The notes under the pieces: generated by a model
Told to the model about the DNA's origin: nothing
What the model saw: only the letters and a program-made list of their open reading frames with translations
Databases searched by the model: none
Assembly (NCBI GenBank): GCA_963650165.1
Contig: CAVJKX010000008.1
Location: 1 to 64,000 of the forward strand
Origin: F23-B02 sp963650165
GTDB lineage: Bacteria > Bacillota > Clostridia > Oscillospirales > Oscillospiraceae
Reading direction: 5' to 3'
Length of the DNA: 64,000 nucleotides
Made by a program: the position numbers and the translations under genes
Part shown: positions 48,744 through 57,667 of the stretch, in pieces
Layout: each line of letters opens with the position of its first letter
Numbering within the stretch: position 1 is the stretch's first letter

Positions 48744-51632
48744 ATGATAAAGGAAAAAATAAAACTCAGCGAGGTTGAGCCGGGCGGCTGCGCAGCCGGC
48801 TTCGAGCTTGAAAAAAAGGAATACATCGAAGCAAAAAAAGCGCAGCTTTACACCCTGCGGCACAAAAAAAGCGGCGCGGAGCTCCTGTACTTCGACAGAG
48901 CCGACAGGAACATGACCTTCGCCGTCACCTTCAAGACCCTGCCGGAGGACGACACCGGCGTTTTCCACATTCTTGAGCACAGCGTCCTCAACGGCTCGAA
49001 GAAATACCCCGTCAAGGAGCCCTTCGTTTCGCTGCTGCAAAGCTCGATGCAGACGTTTTTAAACGCCTACACCTTCGGCGACAAGACCATGTTCCCCGTT
49101 TCGAGCCGAAACGAACAGGATCTATATAACCTCATGAGCGTGTATCTCGACGCGGTGTTCTGCCCCGCCATTTACGAAAAGCCCGAGATATTCATGCAGG
49201 AGGGCTGGCATTACGAATTTGACGAGGCAACCGGCGAGGCAAGCTATAACGGCGTCGTTTTCAGCGAGATGAAGGGCGCATATGCCGACGTTGAGCGGCT
49301 CATGGGCGACGCTGCCGACAGGCTCCTGTATCCCGACACCTGCTACGGCTTTTCCTCCGGCGGCCTGCCGGAGAAGATAACCGAGCTCAGCTACGAGCAG
49401 TTCATAGCGGCGCACAGACGCTTCTACCACCCCTCGAACGCACGCTTCTTCCTCGACGGGCACATGGACATAGAAAGCGTTCTCGAATACATAGACGGCG
49501 AATACCTCTGCAAATACGACCGCCGCGAGCCCGACTTCGGCTTTGCCGAGCAGAAGCCCGTCACCGGCGAGGCTACGGTCTTCTTCGAGCCCGCCGAGGG
49601 CGAGGACGGGCATGCGCACATGGTCATATCAAAGCTGCTGTGCCGCTTTGACGATATTGAAAAGCTCTATGCCGCCAAGATCCTTGCCGACTATTTCACC
49701 GGCTCGAACGAAGCGCCGCTCAAGCGCGCGTTTCTCGAAAAGGGTCTTGCGCAGGACGTCGGCCTCGAGATAAGCGACGGCATATATCAGCCCTCGCTGT
49801 CCCTTGTCGTGCTCAATTCCGCCGCCGACCGCTTCGGGACGATACGCGGCTTTGTTCCGGAAACGGTCAGGGCGCTGACCGCGGCGGGGCTTGACCGCAG
49901 TGCGCTGCGCGCGTGCATCGAGCGCTTTGCCTTCAACTGCCGCGAGGTCACCGAGCCCTACGGCGTGGAGCTTGCAATAAAGGCGCTCGACGGCTGGCTC
50001 TACGGCGGCGATCCGATGATGCATATAGACAACGCGCGGGTGTTCGATTCCCTGCGTGAAAAGCTCGGCACCGATTATTTCGAGGCTCTCGCGCTCGAAA
50101 TGCTCGCGGATGCCGACGATAAGTGCTATGTATACGCTCTGCCGTCGAAAACGAAGGTCGCCGACGATGCGGCGAAGGAAAAGGCGCGTATCGCGGCGCA
50201 GACGTCCGCCTGGGACGGGCAGCGGCTCCGGCGCGAAAAGCTTGCCGTTGAGAAAATGCAGCAGTGGCAGCAGAGCCGCGACAGCGAGGAGGCTCTTGCG
50301 ACGCTGCCCGTGCTCGAGCTTGCCGACGTGCCGCGCGAGGTCGAGCCCATCGGCGCCGAGCCCTGCGATATCGCGTCCCGCCCGGCACTGCGCGTCAGCA
50401 CCGGCGCGGACGGGATAGTCTACCTCAACCTGTATTTCGACATCTCCGATTTCGGCACGCAGGAGCTGCGGCAGGCCGGCATCATCGCCTCCTGCCTCGG
50501 CGAGCTGCGCACGAAAAATCTCGGCGCATCGGAGCTTCAGAACAAAATAAAAGCCACCCTCGGCGGTCTCGGCGCAAGGGTGGAGCTCATCTCGCACGAG
50601 GGCGAGCTGGATAAATGCACGCCGTACCTGCTGGTTTCGGCGAGTATGCTGCGCGAAAACACGGCTTCCGCGGCCGAGCTTCTGACCGAGATACTCAAGA
50701 ACACCTGCTGGGACGAGTGCGGCAGGATCGGCGAGCTGCTCGTGCAGACCGATTACTTCCTCAAACAGTCGCTGATCGGAAACGGGCATAATTTTGCCGT
50801 GACCAAGGCGCTGTCGGGCTTTTCGGCCGAGGGTGCTCTGCGCGAGGCGCTTGAGGGCGAGAGCTTTGCCGGCTGGCTGTCGGAGCTTACCGCCGGCTTT
50901 GACGAAAACGGCGCTGAGTTCTGCGCGGAGCTCAATGCGCTTGCCGGCCGGGCCTTTGCCGCGAACAGGCTGTTTATCGGCTTCGGCGGCGATCCCGACA
51001 CGGCCGCGATAGAGAGCCTTGTCCGCGCGCTTCCCGAAACGGTGCGCGGTGAGCCCGCCGCGGCGCCCGCCGGAGCGGAGAAAAGCTGCACGGTCGAGAT
51101 ACCTGCGGACGTCGGCTTCAGCGCGCTCGGCGGGAACCTCTTTGCCTTCGGCGGAGCGTACTCCGGCGCGTGGCCCGTGCTGGCCTCGCTGATGACCTTC
51201 GGCTATCTCTGGGGCGCCGTGCGCGTTCAGGGCGGAGCCTACGGCACGGGCATGAATGTGCGCGCGAACGGCGATATCTTCTGCTACTCCTACCGCGACC
51301 CGAATCTGCCGGCCTCGGCCGAGGCGTTTGCGGCGCTGCCGGATGTGCTCGGACAGATGCTCGCGGAGGATATGCCGCTTGACGATATCATCATCGGCAC
51401 GGTCAACACGACCGATCCCCTGCTCGACCCTGCGGGCATGTGCGAGCTCAGCTGCCGCCGCTGCCTCAAGGGCACGAGCGCACAGAGCATCGCGCAGCTG
51501 CGCCGCGAGATCCTCGACACGAACGCGCAGGAGCTCCGTTCGCTCATCCCGACGCTGCGCAGCTTTGTCGAAAACGGCGTGCTCTGCGCCGTCGGCAACC
51601 GCAGTGCATCCGCCTTCGTAAAGGATTTTTAG
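48744..51632 (+). CDS. M16C-family metallopeptidase (PreP/insulinase type)
   Basis: A 962-residue two-halved zinc peptidase of the M16C subfamily, which degrade or process peptides inside a closed chamber. The inverted zinc motif HxxEH is seen as H75-I-L-E78-H79 (FHILEHSVLNGS), with the third ligand in NGVVFSEMKGAYADVE about 95 residues later. The C-terminal half is the usual catalytically silent repeat. No signal peptide, so it is probably cytosolic. I start at ATG 48744, with GAGGA upstream. It is cotranscribed with the ABC exporter pair. Peptide turnover is the general role; bacteriocin or pheromone maturation is a speculative alternative. Confidence 0.92.
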   Translation: MIKEKIKLSEVEPGGCAAGFELEKKEYIEAKKAQLYTLRHKKSGAELLYFDRADRNMTFAVTFKTLPEDDTGVFHILEHSVLNGSKKYPVKEPFVSLLQSSMQTFLNAYTFGDKTMFPVSSRNEQDLYNLMSVYLDAVFCPAIYEKPEIFMQEGWHYEFDEATGEASYNGVVFSEMKGAYADVERLMGDAADRLLYPDTCYGFSSGGLPEKITELSYEQFIAAHRRFYHPSNARFFLDGHMDIESVLEYIDGEYLCKYDRREPDFGFAEQKPVTGEATVFFEPAEGEDGHAHMVISKLLCRFDDIEKLYAAKILADYFTGSNEAPLKRAFLEKGLAQDVGLEISDGIYQPSLSLVVLNSAADRFGTIRGFVPETVRALTAAGLDRSALRACIERFAFNCREVTEPYGVELAIKALDGWLYGGDPMMHIDNARVFDSLREKLGTDYFEALALEMLADADDKCYVYALPSKTKVADDAAKEKARIAAQTSAWDGQRLRREKLAVEKMQQWQQSRDSEEALATLPVLELADVPREVEPIGAEPCDIASRPALRVSTGADGIVYLNLYFDISDFGTQELRQAGIIASCLGELRTKNLGASELQNKIKATLGGLGARVELISHEGELDKCTPYLLVSASMLRENTASAAELLTEILKNTCWDECGRIGELLVQTDYFLKQSLIGNGHNFAVTKALSGFSAEGALREALEGESFAGWLSELTAGFDENGAEFCAELNALAGRAFAANRLFIGFGGDPDTAAIESLVRALPETVRGEPAAAPAGAEKSCTVEIPADVGFSALGGNLFAFGGAYSGAWPVLASLMTFGYLWGAVRVQGGAYGTGMNVRANGDIFCYSYRDPNLPASAEAFAALPDVLGQMLAEDMPLDDIIIGTVNTTDPLLDPAGMCELSCRRCLKGTSAQSIAQLRREILDTNAQELRSLIPTLRSFVENGVLCAVGNRSASAFVKDF

Positions 51633-51640
51633 TGGCGAAT

Positions 51641-52358
51641 TTTCAGAGGCGAATTTAGGCTGTACTTATACGCATATTGCGGGTGCCCGGTTCGAAACGA
51701 TGGAGGAAACTACGGCGTTTCGCTGCCCGTAAGTGCGGGAAAAAGATTTGTTTATCCTCTTGTATCGGTTTCCGCGCGGCCGCCGGTCGGGCTGATGCGA
51801 AAATCAGCACGATCTCACGGGATACGAAACGTATTTATTTTCTCCATTGTTTCCGGTCGTGCTGACGCAATAAATGTATCGGCACAATGTGAAAACGCCT
51901 ATGAAAATCCGTGCGCAGAGCGCACACCGCAATTATTCACTATTCATTATTCACTCTTCATTCGCAGAAGCGGAGCTTCTGCGCTGCCTTCCCCTTGCGG
52001 AGCCTGAGGGGAAGGTGTCAGCCGCAAGGCTGACGGATGAGGTGTAACCAAATCCTTTGCTGTCAGGCAAACACAAATTCCCAGTAAGGAACTTAATCCA
52101 ATATTAAACGAGAAAAAGACAGTGCAGACTAAAAATCTGCACTGTCTTTTATCAACATTGTTGCGGCTTGCGCCGCAATTTTATTACACCTCTTCAGTCA
52201 CCTTCGGTGACAGCTTCCCCTCAAGCTCCGCAAGTGGAAGCCAAGGGTGCAAAACATTACTCCGCACTCGCGTTACGCGGCAGTGATCTTATTTCGTCGG
52301 CAGTAACGATACCGGGCGCCCGCAATAAACGTATAGGTACAGCCTAAATGCGCCTCTA
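51641..52358. repeat. Mosaic of interspersed repeats, copy C
   Basis: Some 700 bp with no gene. It opens with the left end TTTTCAGAGGCGAATTTAGG and closes with the right end …CCTAAATGCGCCTCTAAAAA. Inside are: a further right end near 51870-51900; GTGCGCAGAGCGCAC plus an ATTATTCACTATTCATTA run (51917-51965); a module TTCCCCTTGCGGAGCCTGAG…GGATGAGGTGTAA (51988-52046); a hairpin AAAAGACAGTGCAGA / TCTGCACTGTCTTTT (52114-52150); and the module again inverted (52185-52250). The part from about 52110 to 52270 is an inverted copy of 62650-62812. Confidence 0.8.
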
Positions 52359-52637
52359 AAAAACAGGGCAGATGCCGCAGACCTCCATGGTGTCGGTATC
52401 GACGATGCAGCACAGCTTCATGCCGCAGGCGCAGTCGTAGCTGCCGGGGAGGGTGACCTCGGCGTAGCTGCCGGTGCAGTCGGTGAAGAGCTCCACGGCC
52501 GCGCTGGCCGCACTGAAGCCGCTGCCTGCTTCACGCACGGCGGCCTCCGCCGCATCGCGGCACAGAGCTTCCTCGCTGCGGAACAGTGCTCCGAGGATGT
52601 TGGTGATTATATTTACGTTGGTCATAGTGTTTTTCAT
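52356..52637 (-). CDS. Small Cys-rich hypothetical protein
   Basis: A 93-residue protein, family not recognised. The first 50 residues are helical (IITNILGALFRSEEALCRDAAEAAVREAG), the rest a short beta region that carries seven of the eight cysteines: …CTGSYAE…YDCACGMKLCCIVD…VCGICPVF. The CAC…CC…CGIC spacing could bind metal or form disulfides. No signal peptide is obvious. GGAGG lies upstream of ATG 52637. An imperfect 25-bp dyad lies about 70 bp upstream, and a 24-codon ORF with a good ribosome-binding site lies further up on the same strand. Confidence 0.6.
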   Translation of the reverse strand: MKNTMTNVNIITNILGALFRSEEALCRDAAEAAVREAGSGFSAASAAVELFTDCTGSYAEVTLPGSYDCACGMKLCCIVDTDTMEVCGICPVF

Positions 52638-52703
52638 TTCATTTACCTCCTGAAAATTTGTCCGTTCTTCTCTGAAGTCGTTTGATTCTTATCTTCTGTT
52701 CAC

Positions 52704-52728
52704 AACTGTCATACTAATTATGACTGTT
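52704..52728. promoter_or_regulatory. Dyad upstream of the Cys-rich gene
   Basis: AACTGTCATA and TATGACTGTT are inverted repeats with one mismatch around a 5-nt centre. The size and position suggest a repressor or response-regulator site, but no promoter hexamers could be fixed to it. Confidence 0.4.
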
Positions 52729-52845
52729 AAAAATCAGATTACAATAGCCATTCGGCAATATTTACATCAAATTAACATGTTTACCGGTTCTCTTTGCATT
52801 TAAACAGCACATTTTTCTTGAATTTTCAAAAACTGTTCTGCTTTC

Positions 52846-52920
52846 TTAGGCGGCAGTGCATGAAGTATTTGTTCGCGCGCCGCAAACTGTTAAAGTTTTA
52901 TTGAAAACTGTATCATTCAT
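52846..52920 (-). CDS. Possible 24-residue peptide ORF
   Basis: On the minus strand GGGAGG stands 7 nt before ATG 52920, opening a 24-codon frame: Met-Asn-Asp-Thr start, then a Thr/Ser/Cys-rich tail TVCGARTNTSCTAA ending at TAA 52846-52848. The strong Shine-Dalgarno and the composition make a real peptide possible, either a short signalling peptide or a leader peptide for the Cys-rich gene downstream. It is too short to match any peptide family by eye, and no modification enzyme gene adjoins it. The surrounding 478 bp is otherwise AT-rich and empty. Confidence 0.35.
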   Translation of the reverse strand: MNDTVFNKTLTVCGARTNTSCTAA

Positions 52921-53077
52921 TATATCGCCTCCCGTGATTTTCGTTTGCGGGCTTCTTTCCTGTCCACGCATATAAGTTTAAACGGCGGATTTTAAGCGGG
53001 TATAACGAAAAATGAAACAAAGCTTTAAAATTTCCCGACACGTTTTAAATTTTGTTTAACTAAAGGGCGAAAAGTGC

Positions 53078-53086
53078 TGATATAAT
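53078..53086 (+). promoter_or_regulatory. Extended -10 promoter of the two-component operon
   Basis: TGATATAAT about 30 nt before the histidine kinase start. The -35 region is not consensus, which fits an activated promoter. Confidence 0.5.
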
Positions 53087-53115
53087 GAACCCACCATTAA
53101 CAAAGGCGTGATCAT

Positions 53116-54258
53116 ATGACCATAAAAAAGCGGCTGAACAGATCAAACCTGCACATGTTCCTCATCCCGATGCTCACGGCGGCGGCGCTGCTCATGCTCG
53201 GTGCGGGCATTGCGCTGTACATCCTTGAGACAAACTATCTGCCGAAGCTGGGGCTCAGCCTGCGCGAGATGCATCTGCTGCTCGAGCAGTACGAGGGGCC
53301 GCTGCAAAGCTTTGAGGTGTTTGTGTGGATATACGCCGGGGCCGTCGGCATGGCGCTGATACTTACCATATTATTTACGAACGTCTACCTCACGCGCGAG
53401 CTGTTTTCGCACATATCGCGGCCGCTGGATATACTCGTCGAGGGCGTAGAGCGCATACGCTCCGGCGATCTTGAGCATCCCATAGCCTACACCGAGCCCG
53501 ACGAGTTCAAGGCCGCCTGCGACGCGGTCGACATGATGGCGGCCAGACTCAAAGCCTCGCTCGAGGCAGAGCAGCGCCGCCGGCAGAGCAGCAAGGAGCT
53601 CATCGCCGGCATGAGCCACGATCTGAAAAGTCCCCTGACTTCGATACGCGCCTACACCGAAGCTCTGCTCGAGGGCGTCGCCGCCGCGCCGGAGACTCAG
53701 GAAAAATACCTCGGCACGATACACGACAAGGAGCTTGAGATGGAGCACATGGTCGCCTGCCTGCTGGAGTTTTCAAAGCTCGAGCTGAGCGAATACCCCG
53801 CAAAGACCGAGTGCCTTGAGCTCAGGCCGGAGCTTGAGAGCATAGTCTCCGACATGGCGCAGGAGGCCGATATCGACCTGAGCGGCGTTTCGGGCACGCA
53901 GGTGCGTGCCGACCGCGGGCAGCTGCGGCGCATCGTTGAAAACATCGTCGGCAACAGCATAAAATACTGCCCCGAACGGCCGCGGGTCGAGATATCCTCG
54001 CAGCGTCTGGGCAGCTTTGTGCGCATCAAATTCTCCGACAACGGCCCCGGCGTCCCCGCAGAGGCGCTGCCGAAGCTGTTTGACCTGTTCTACCGCACGG
54101 ACCCCGCGCGCGCAAAGCCGGGTTCCGGCTCCGGGCTGGGGCTTGCTATCGTAAGGCGCTCGGTCGGGCAGATGGGCGGGCGCGCCTTTGCCGAGAATGC
54201 CGAGGGCGGCGGACTGTGCATAGTTATCGATCTTCCGGGAGGCTGCGAAAATGGCTAA
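53116..54258 (+). CDS. Sensor histidine kinase
   Basis: A 380-residue membrane sensor kinase. Two helices (about 16-37 and 70-92) enclose a very small external loop of about 32 residues, so it probably senses within the membrane or through a partner. A HAMP-like linker follows, then the phospho-acceptor H168 in GMSHDLKSPLTSIRAYTEALL and the catalytic domain with N-box NIVGNSIKYCP, DNGPGVP and GSGSGLGLAIV. It overlaps the response regulator gene by 8 nt. The short-loop design is common in clostridial kinases that work with ABC transporters, and one is encoded 1 kb downstream. Confidence 0.94.
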   Translation: MTIKKRLNRSNLHMFLIPMLTAAALLMLGAGIALYILETNYLPKLGLSLREMHLLLEQYEGPLQSFEVFVWIYAGAVGMALILTILFTNVYLTRELFSHISRPLDILVEGVERIRSGDLEHPIAYTEPDEFKAACDAVDMMAARLKASLEAEQRRRQSSKELIAGMSHDLKSPLTSIRAYTEALLEGVAAAPETQEKYLGTIHDKELEMEHMVACLLEFSKLELSEYPAKTECLELRPELESIVSDMAQEADIDLSGVSGTQVRADRGQLRRIVENIVGNSIKYCPERPRVEISSQRLGSFVRIKFSDNGPGVPAEALPKLFDLFYRTDPARAKPGSGSGLGLAIVRRSVGQMGGRAFAENAEGGGLCIVIDLPGGCENG

Positions 54259-54940
54259 GATACTTATAATAGAAGACGACCGCGCGATATCCGATATAGA
54301 GCGCGACTATCTCGAGCTCTCGGGCTTTGAGACGGACACGGCCTTCGACGGCGTGGAGGGGCTCAATAAGGCTCTCGCCGGCGGGCACGATCTTATCCTG
54401 CTCGACCTCATGCTGCCGGGGCTCGACGGCTTTTCCGTCTGCAAAAAGCTGCGGGACAGGACCGACGTTCCCATACTCATGGTCACGGCGCGCACGCAGG
54501 ATATCGATAAGATACGCGGCCTCGGCTTCGGCGCGGACGATTACATCGAAAAGCCCTTCTCGCCGGGCGTGCTCGTCGCGCGCGTCAAGGCGCATCTCGC
54601 GCAGTACGAGCGCTTAAAGCCCCGGCCGCAGGCAGAGAGCAGCCTCGTCGAGGCGGGGCCCTTCGTCATGGACACCGACGCGCACAGCGCAAGCGTCGGC
54701 GGGCGCGAGCTGTGCCTCAAGAACAAGGAATTCGAGCTGCTGCTGTTTCTGCTGCGGCACCCGAACCAGGTGTTCAGCCGCGAGGATCTGTACGAGCTGA
54801 TCTGGGGACTTGAGAGCATGGGCGACAACATCACCGTCGCCGTGCACATAAACCGTCTGCGCGAGAAGATCGAGGCCGACCCCTCCAGGCCCGAGTATAT
54901 CCAGACCGTCTGGGGCGTGGGCTACCGTTTGAAAATTTAA
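54251..54940 (+). CDS. OmpR/PhoB-family response regulator
   Basis: A 229-residue regulator: receiver domain with acidic pocket EDD (8-10), phospho-acceptor D52 (LLDLMLPGLDG), Thr in MVTARTQ and Lys in IEKPFS, followed by an OmpR-type winged helix (NKEFELLLFLLRHPNQVFSREDLYELIWG…ITVAVHINRLREKIE…VWGVGYRLK). It is the partner of the overlapping kinase. Likely targets include the ABC-2 transporter operon downstream and perhaps the Cys-rich gene upstream (inference). Confidence 0.95.
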   Translation: MAKILIIEDDRAISDIERDYLELSGFETDTAFDGVEGLNKALAGGHDLILLDLMLPGLDGFSVCKKLRDRTDVPILMVTARTQDIDKIRGLGFGADDYIEKPFSPGVLVARVKAHLAQYERLKPRPQAESSLVEAGPFVMDTDAHSASVGGRELCLKNKEFELLLFLLRHPNQVFSREDLYELIWGLESMGDNITVAVHINRLREKIEADPSRPEYIQTVWGVGYRLKI

Positions 54941-54991
54941 ATATCCGTTTTTAATATCCGTTTAAATTTAATTTATCGCAGGTTTAAACCG

Positions 54992-55031
54992 CCCTCCTAT
55001 ACTGGCATTGTTCAGTAAGGAGGGTTTTTTT
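54992..55031 (+). terminator. Terminator after the two-component genes
   Basis: CCCTCCT / AGGAGGG around a 19-nt loop, followed by seven Ts. Confidence 0.8.
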
Positions 55032-55476
55032 AGAGGCGCATTGAGGCACCTACGGATACGGATATCTCTGGTAGCCCGGTATCGAGACTGCGGAGGAAAT
55101 AAGAACGCTGCCGCGTAACGCAAGCGTACAGTAATGGGGCGCACCCATGCCTTCCCCTTGCGGAGCTTGAGGGGAAGCCAAGGGCCTCGCCGATTTCAGT
55201 GCGCAGACAGACACTTCGAGCGGAACGGGCAAGATAAGTTCCCTGCAAAGACCGGCGCAGCTTTTTAGATACTGCAAAAAACACAGCGCAAGCTCATGGG
55301 ACGCGAGATATATTTATTTATTCCAATGTTTCGATACCGGGCACCTGCAATATGCGTATCCGTAGATGCCTCAATACGCCACTGAAAAAGCGCGAAACGT
55401 ATTTATTTACACCATCGTTTCGATACCGGGCTGACGCAATAACCGTATAGGCAGGGCGTTAAAGCGCCGCTAAAAA
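55030..55476. repeat. Interspersed repeats, copy D
   Basis: Left end TTTAGAGGCGCATTGAGGC at 55030, right end …CAATACGCCACTGAAAAA near 55387, then a second right end …GGGCGTTAAAGCGCCGCTAAAAAA to 55476. A TTCCCCTTGCGGAGCTTGAG module is nested within. No gene is seen. The last bases of the repeat touch the ribosome-binding site of the gene at 55491. Confidence 0.8.
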
Positions 55477-55490
55477 AGGAGGATATGAAA

Positions 55491-55931
55491 ATGAAAGAAC
55501 GTATTATGAAAAAGGATTTTGCAAAGGCATTCAGGCTCATTCTTGTGCTGTTTATCGTGCTGGCCGTGTTCACGGCGGCGGCGATACCGCTGAGCCTGTC
55601 GCGGCAGATAAGCGACGCGGCCGCCTACCGGCAGCAGCTTCAGGCATCCGACACCGTGCAGAGCGATAAGCACCACGACTCCGAGCGCGAATACAAAAGC
55701 CACATCACCCCGCTCAACGCGACAAACTACGCCATCATCGGCGGCCTCGGCGTACTGTGGGCGGTGCTTGCGCTGTTTTATTGGTTCGACGTCGTCGCAT
55801 GGCTGTACAAAAGCTCCGTCACTCAGGGCATGAACCGCTCGCTCTGGCCCATCCTCGGCCTGTTCTTCAACTTCCTCGCGGTGTTCGCGTTCATGATCGT
55901 GCGCGACCGTCCCGCGCGGCGCACAGCATAA
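55491..55931 (+). CDS. Hypothetical membrane protein, first gene of an ABC-2 operon
   Basis: A 146-residue protein with three hydrophobic helices (about 12-33, 80-103, 117-137) and an acidic/His-rich external stretch (SDKHHDSEREYKSH). No family recognised. I use ATG 55491 because AGGAGG (55477-55482) stands 8 nt upstream; the ATG at 55485 is only 2 nt away from it. It precedes an ABC ATPase gene by 20 nt and is probably an accessory to that transporter. Confidence 0.7.
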   Translation: MKERIMKKDFAKAFRLILVLFIVLAVFTAAAIPLSLSRQISDAAAYRQQLQASDTVQSDKHHDSEREYKSHITPLNATNYAIIGGLGVLWAVLALFYWFDVVAWLYKSSVTQGMNRSLWPILGLFFNFLAVFAFMIVRDRPARRTA

Positions 55932-55951
55932 AGCTCGGGAGGCAGACGGCA

Positions 55952-56911
55952 ATGATTCGTACAGAAGGGCTTACCAAAGTATACAAAAACGGCTTCAAGG
56001 CCGTCGACGGGCTCGATCTTCAGATCGACGAGGGCGATATCTTCGGTTTCCTCGGCCCGAACGGTGCCGGCAAAACGACGACGATCCGTATGCTCGATGG
56101 GCTTTTGCAGCCCACGAGCGGTACGGCGTTCATAAACGGCATGGACATAACCAAGCAGCCCGTGGATATCCGCCGCGTTATCGGCGTAGTTCCCGAATCG
56201 CACGGCTACTACTACTCGATGACGGCGCAGCAGTATCTTAAATACTTCGCCGCGCTGTTTGACCCGAAGTATGACGAGACGGCGTATGTCGAGTATCTTC
56301 TGCGCCGCGTCGGTCTGTATGAAAAGAAGGACGTTGCCATCGGCCGCTTCTCGCGCGGCATGAAGCAGCGCCTGGGCGTTGCCAAAGCGCTCATAAACCG
56401 CCCCAAGGTCATATTCCTCGATGAGCCGACCCTCGGCCTCGATCCCCGCGGCCAGCACGAGATCCAGCAGCTGCTGCTCGAGGCGAACAAAACCGACGGC
56501 GTTACGGTATTCATAACCTCCCATCTTCTCAAGGATATCGAGGTGCTGTGCAGCAAGGTCTGCATAGTCAAAGACGGCAAGCTCATCGAGCAGGGCAGCA
56601 TAGACCGGCTGCGCGAAAAGTTCATGCCCAACTACACCATGATGCTCAACACCAGCGATAATCTGCGCGCCGTTGCCGAGCTCATGAGCGTCGGAGAGAT
56701 ACTCTGCGTCAAGGTAACGGACGACAACAAGCTTCTGCTCAAGCTCCGCAGCGAATGCACCGCCGACGATATAGCGCGGTCAAAGCACGAGATCATGACG
56801 ACCATGTTCTCCGCCGGTATCGATGTCGGCGAATTCTCACGCCGGACGCTGAGCATGGAGGATATCTTCTTCCTCGCAACGGGAACGGAAAAGGAGGCGG
56901 CAGCGCAATGA
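55952..56911 (+). CDS. ABC transporter ATP-binding protein (ABC-2 type)
   Basis: A 319-residue ATPase of the DrrA/CcmA class. It starts at ATG 55952 (MIRTEGLTKVYKNGFKAVDG) with GGGAGG upstream; a longer in-frame reading overlaps the previous gene. Motifs: Walker A GPNGAGKTTT, signature FSRGMKQRLG, Walker B VIFLDEPTLGLDP, H-loop FITSH. A C-terminal regulatory extension of about 90 residues follows. It overlaps the permease gene by 4 nt. The complex would export a hydrophobic compound, peptide or lipid across the membrane. Confidence 0.93.
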   Translation: MIRTEGLTKVYKNGFKAVDGLDLQIDEGDIFGFLGPNGAGKTTTIRMLDGLLQPTSGTAFINGMDITKQPVDIRRVIGVVPESHGYYYSMTAQQYLKYFAALFDPKYDETAYVEYLLRRVGLYEKKDVAIGRFSRGMKQRLGVAKALINRPKVIFLDEPTLGLDPRGQHEIQQLLLEANKTDGVTVFITSHLLKDIEVLCSKVCIVKDGKLIEQGSIDRLREKFMPNYTMMLNTSDNLRAVAELMSVGEILCVKVTDDNKLLLKLRSECTADDIARSKHEIMTTMFSAGIDVGEFSRRTLSMEDIFFLATGTEKEAAAQ

Positions 56912-57666
56912 ACAAGACCATCATCAAAAAGGAATTTCACGAAAGCCTCTTCGACTGCAAGGGCCTGTGGCTGATCGTGGCCTGCGCATGCGTCCTGAGC
57001 GGCCTGTGCGTTCTGGTCATCAGCATAAAAGAGGGCTCGGTGCTTGCGCAGAACGATGTTCTGCAATATGCGATGAAGGCGGCGATGTTCCTGACCGTGA
57101 CCATTTCCATGGTGCTCGGCTCGGCATGCTTTGCGACCGAGCGCGAGGAAAACACGATGGAGAGCCTGCTGCTCACTCCCGTGCGCAAGCGTGACCTCGT
57201 CGTTGCAAAATATCTCGGCGTGATGCTCATCGGCGTTGCGCTTTACATTGTGTGCATCCCCTACCTCGCCGCCATCGGCCTGGGCTCGGGTCTTACATGG
57301 CGCGCCATCGCCATGACTTTCTTCGGCGGACTTCTGCTGCTGACGGCGTTCACCGCGCTGTCGGTCGTGTTCTCCATCAAAATGAAGAGCTCGAGAGCCG
57401 CTATCCTGACCTCCATCCTCGGCATGACCGTTCTGACCGTTCCGGCGCTCATCAAGGGGCTTTTCAAGCTCTCGCCGCTCGGCCTTACGATACTCAAGGT
57501 CGACCCGATCGCCTGCTGCTTTGATATGATGGACGCGGTTCTGGTCGAAAAGCAGCCGTTTTTCAGTCAGTGGGGCTACATTCTGCCGCTCGTCGGCTTT
57601 GCCGTTATAACGATCGCGCTCATGCTCTGTTGCGGCAGAAGCATCGCGCTCAAGGGAGAAAAGTAA
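56908..57666 (+). CDS. ABC-2 type permease
   Basis: A 252-residue integral membrane protein with six helices of the ABC-2 family. The coupling segment FATEREENTMESLLLTPVRKRDLVVAKYLG (EREENTMESLLLTP core) is a hallmark of NatB/ABC-2 permeases. Translation is coupled to the ATPase through ATGA. The next gene begins 1 nt after its stop. Confidence 0.92.
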   Translation: MNKTIIKKEFHESLFDCKGLWLIVACACVLSGLCVLVISIKEGSVLAQNDVLQYAMKAAMFLTVTISMVLGSACFATEREENTMESLLLTPVRKRDLVVAKYLGVMLIGVALYIVCIPYLAAIGLGSGLTWRAIAMTFFGGLLLLTAFTALSVVFSIKMKSSRAAILTSILGMTVLTVPALIKGLFKLSPLGLTILKVDPIACCFDMMDAVLVEKQPFFSQWGYILPLVGFAVITIALMLCCGRSIALKGEK

Positions 57667-57667
57667 A

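Noticed and set aside
52114..52150. The hairpin AAAAGACAGTGCAGA/TCTGCACTGTCTTTT as an independent small RNA or simple terminator
   Set aside because: No gene ends just before it here, and a second copy at 62776 lies in the same repeat context, so I treat it as a module of the repeat family.
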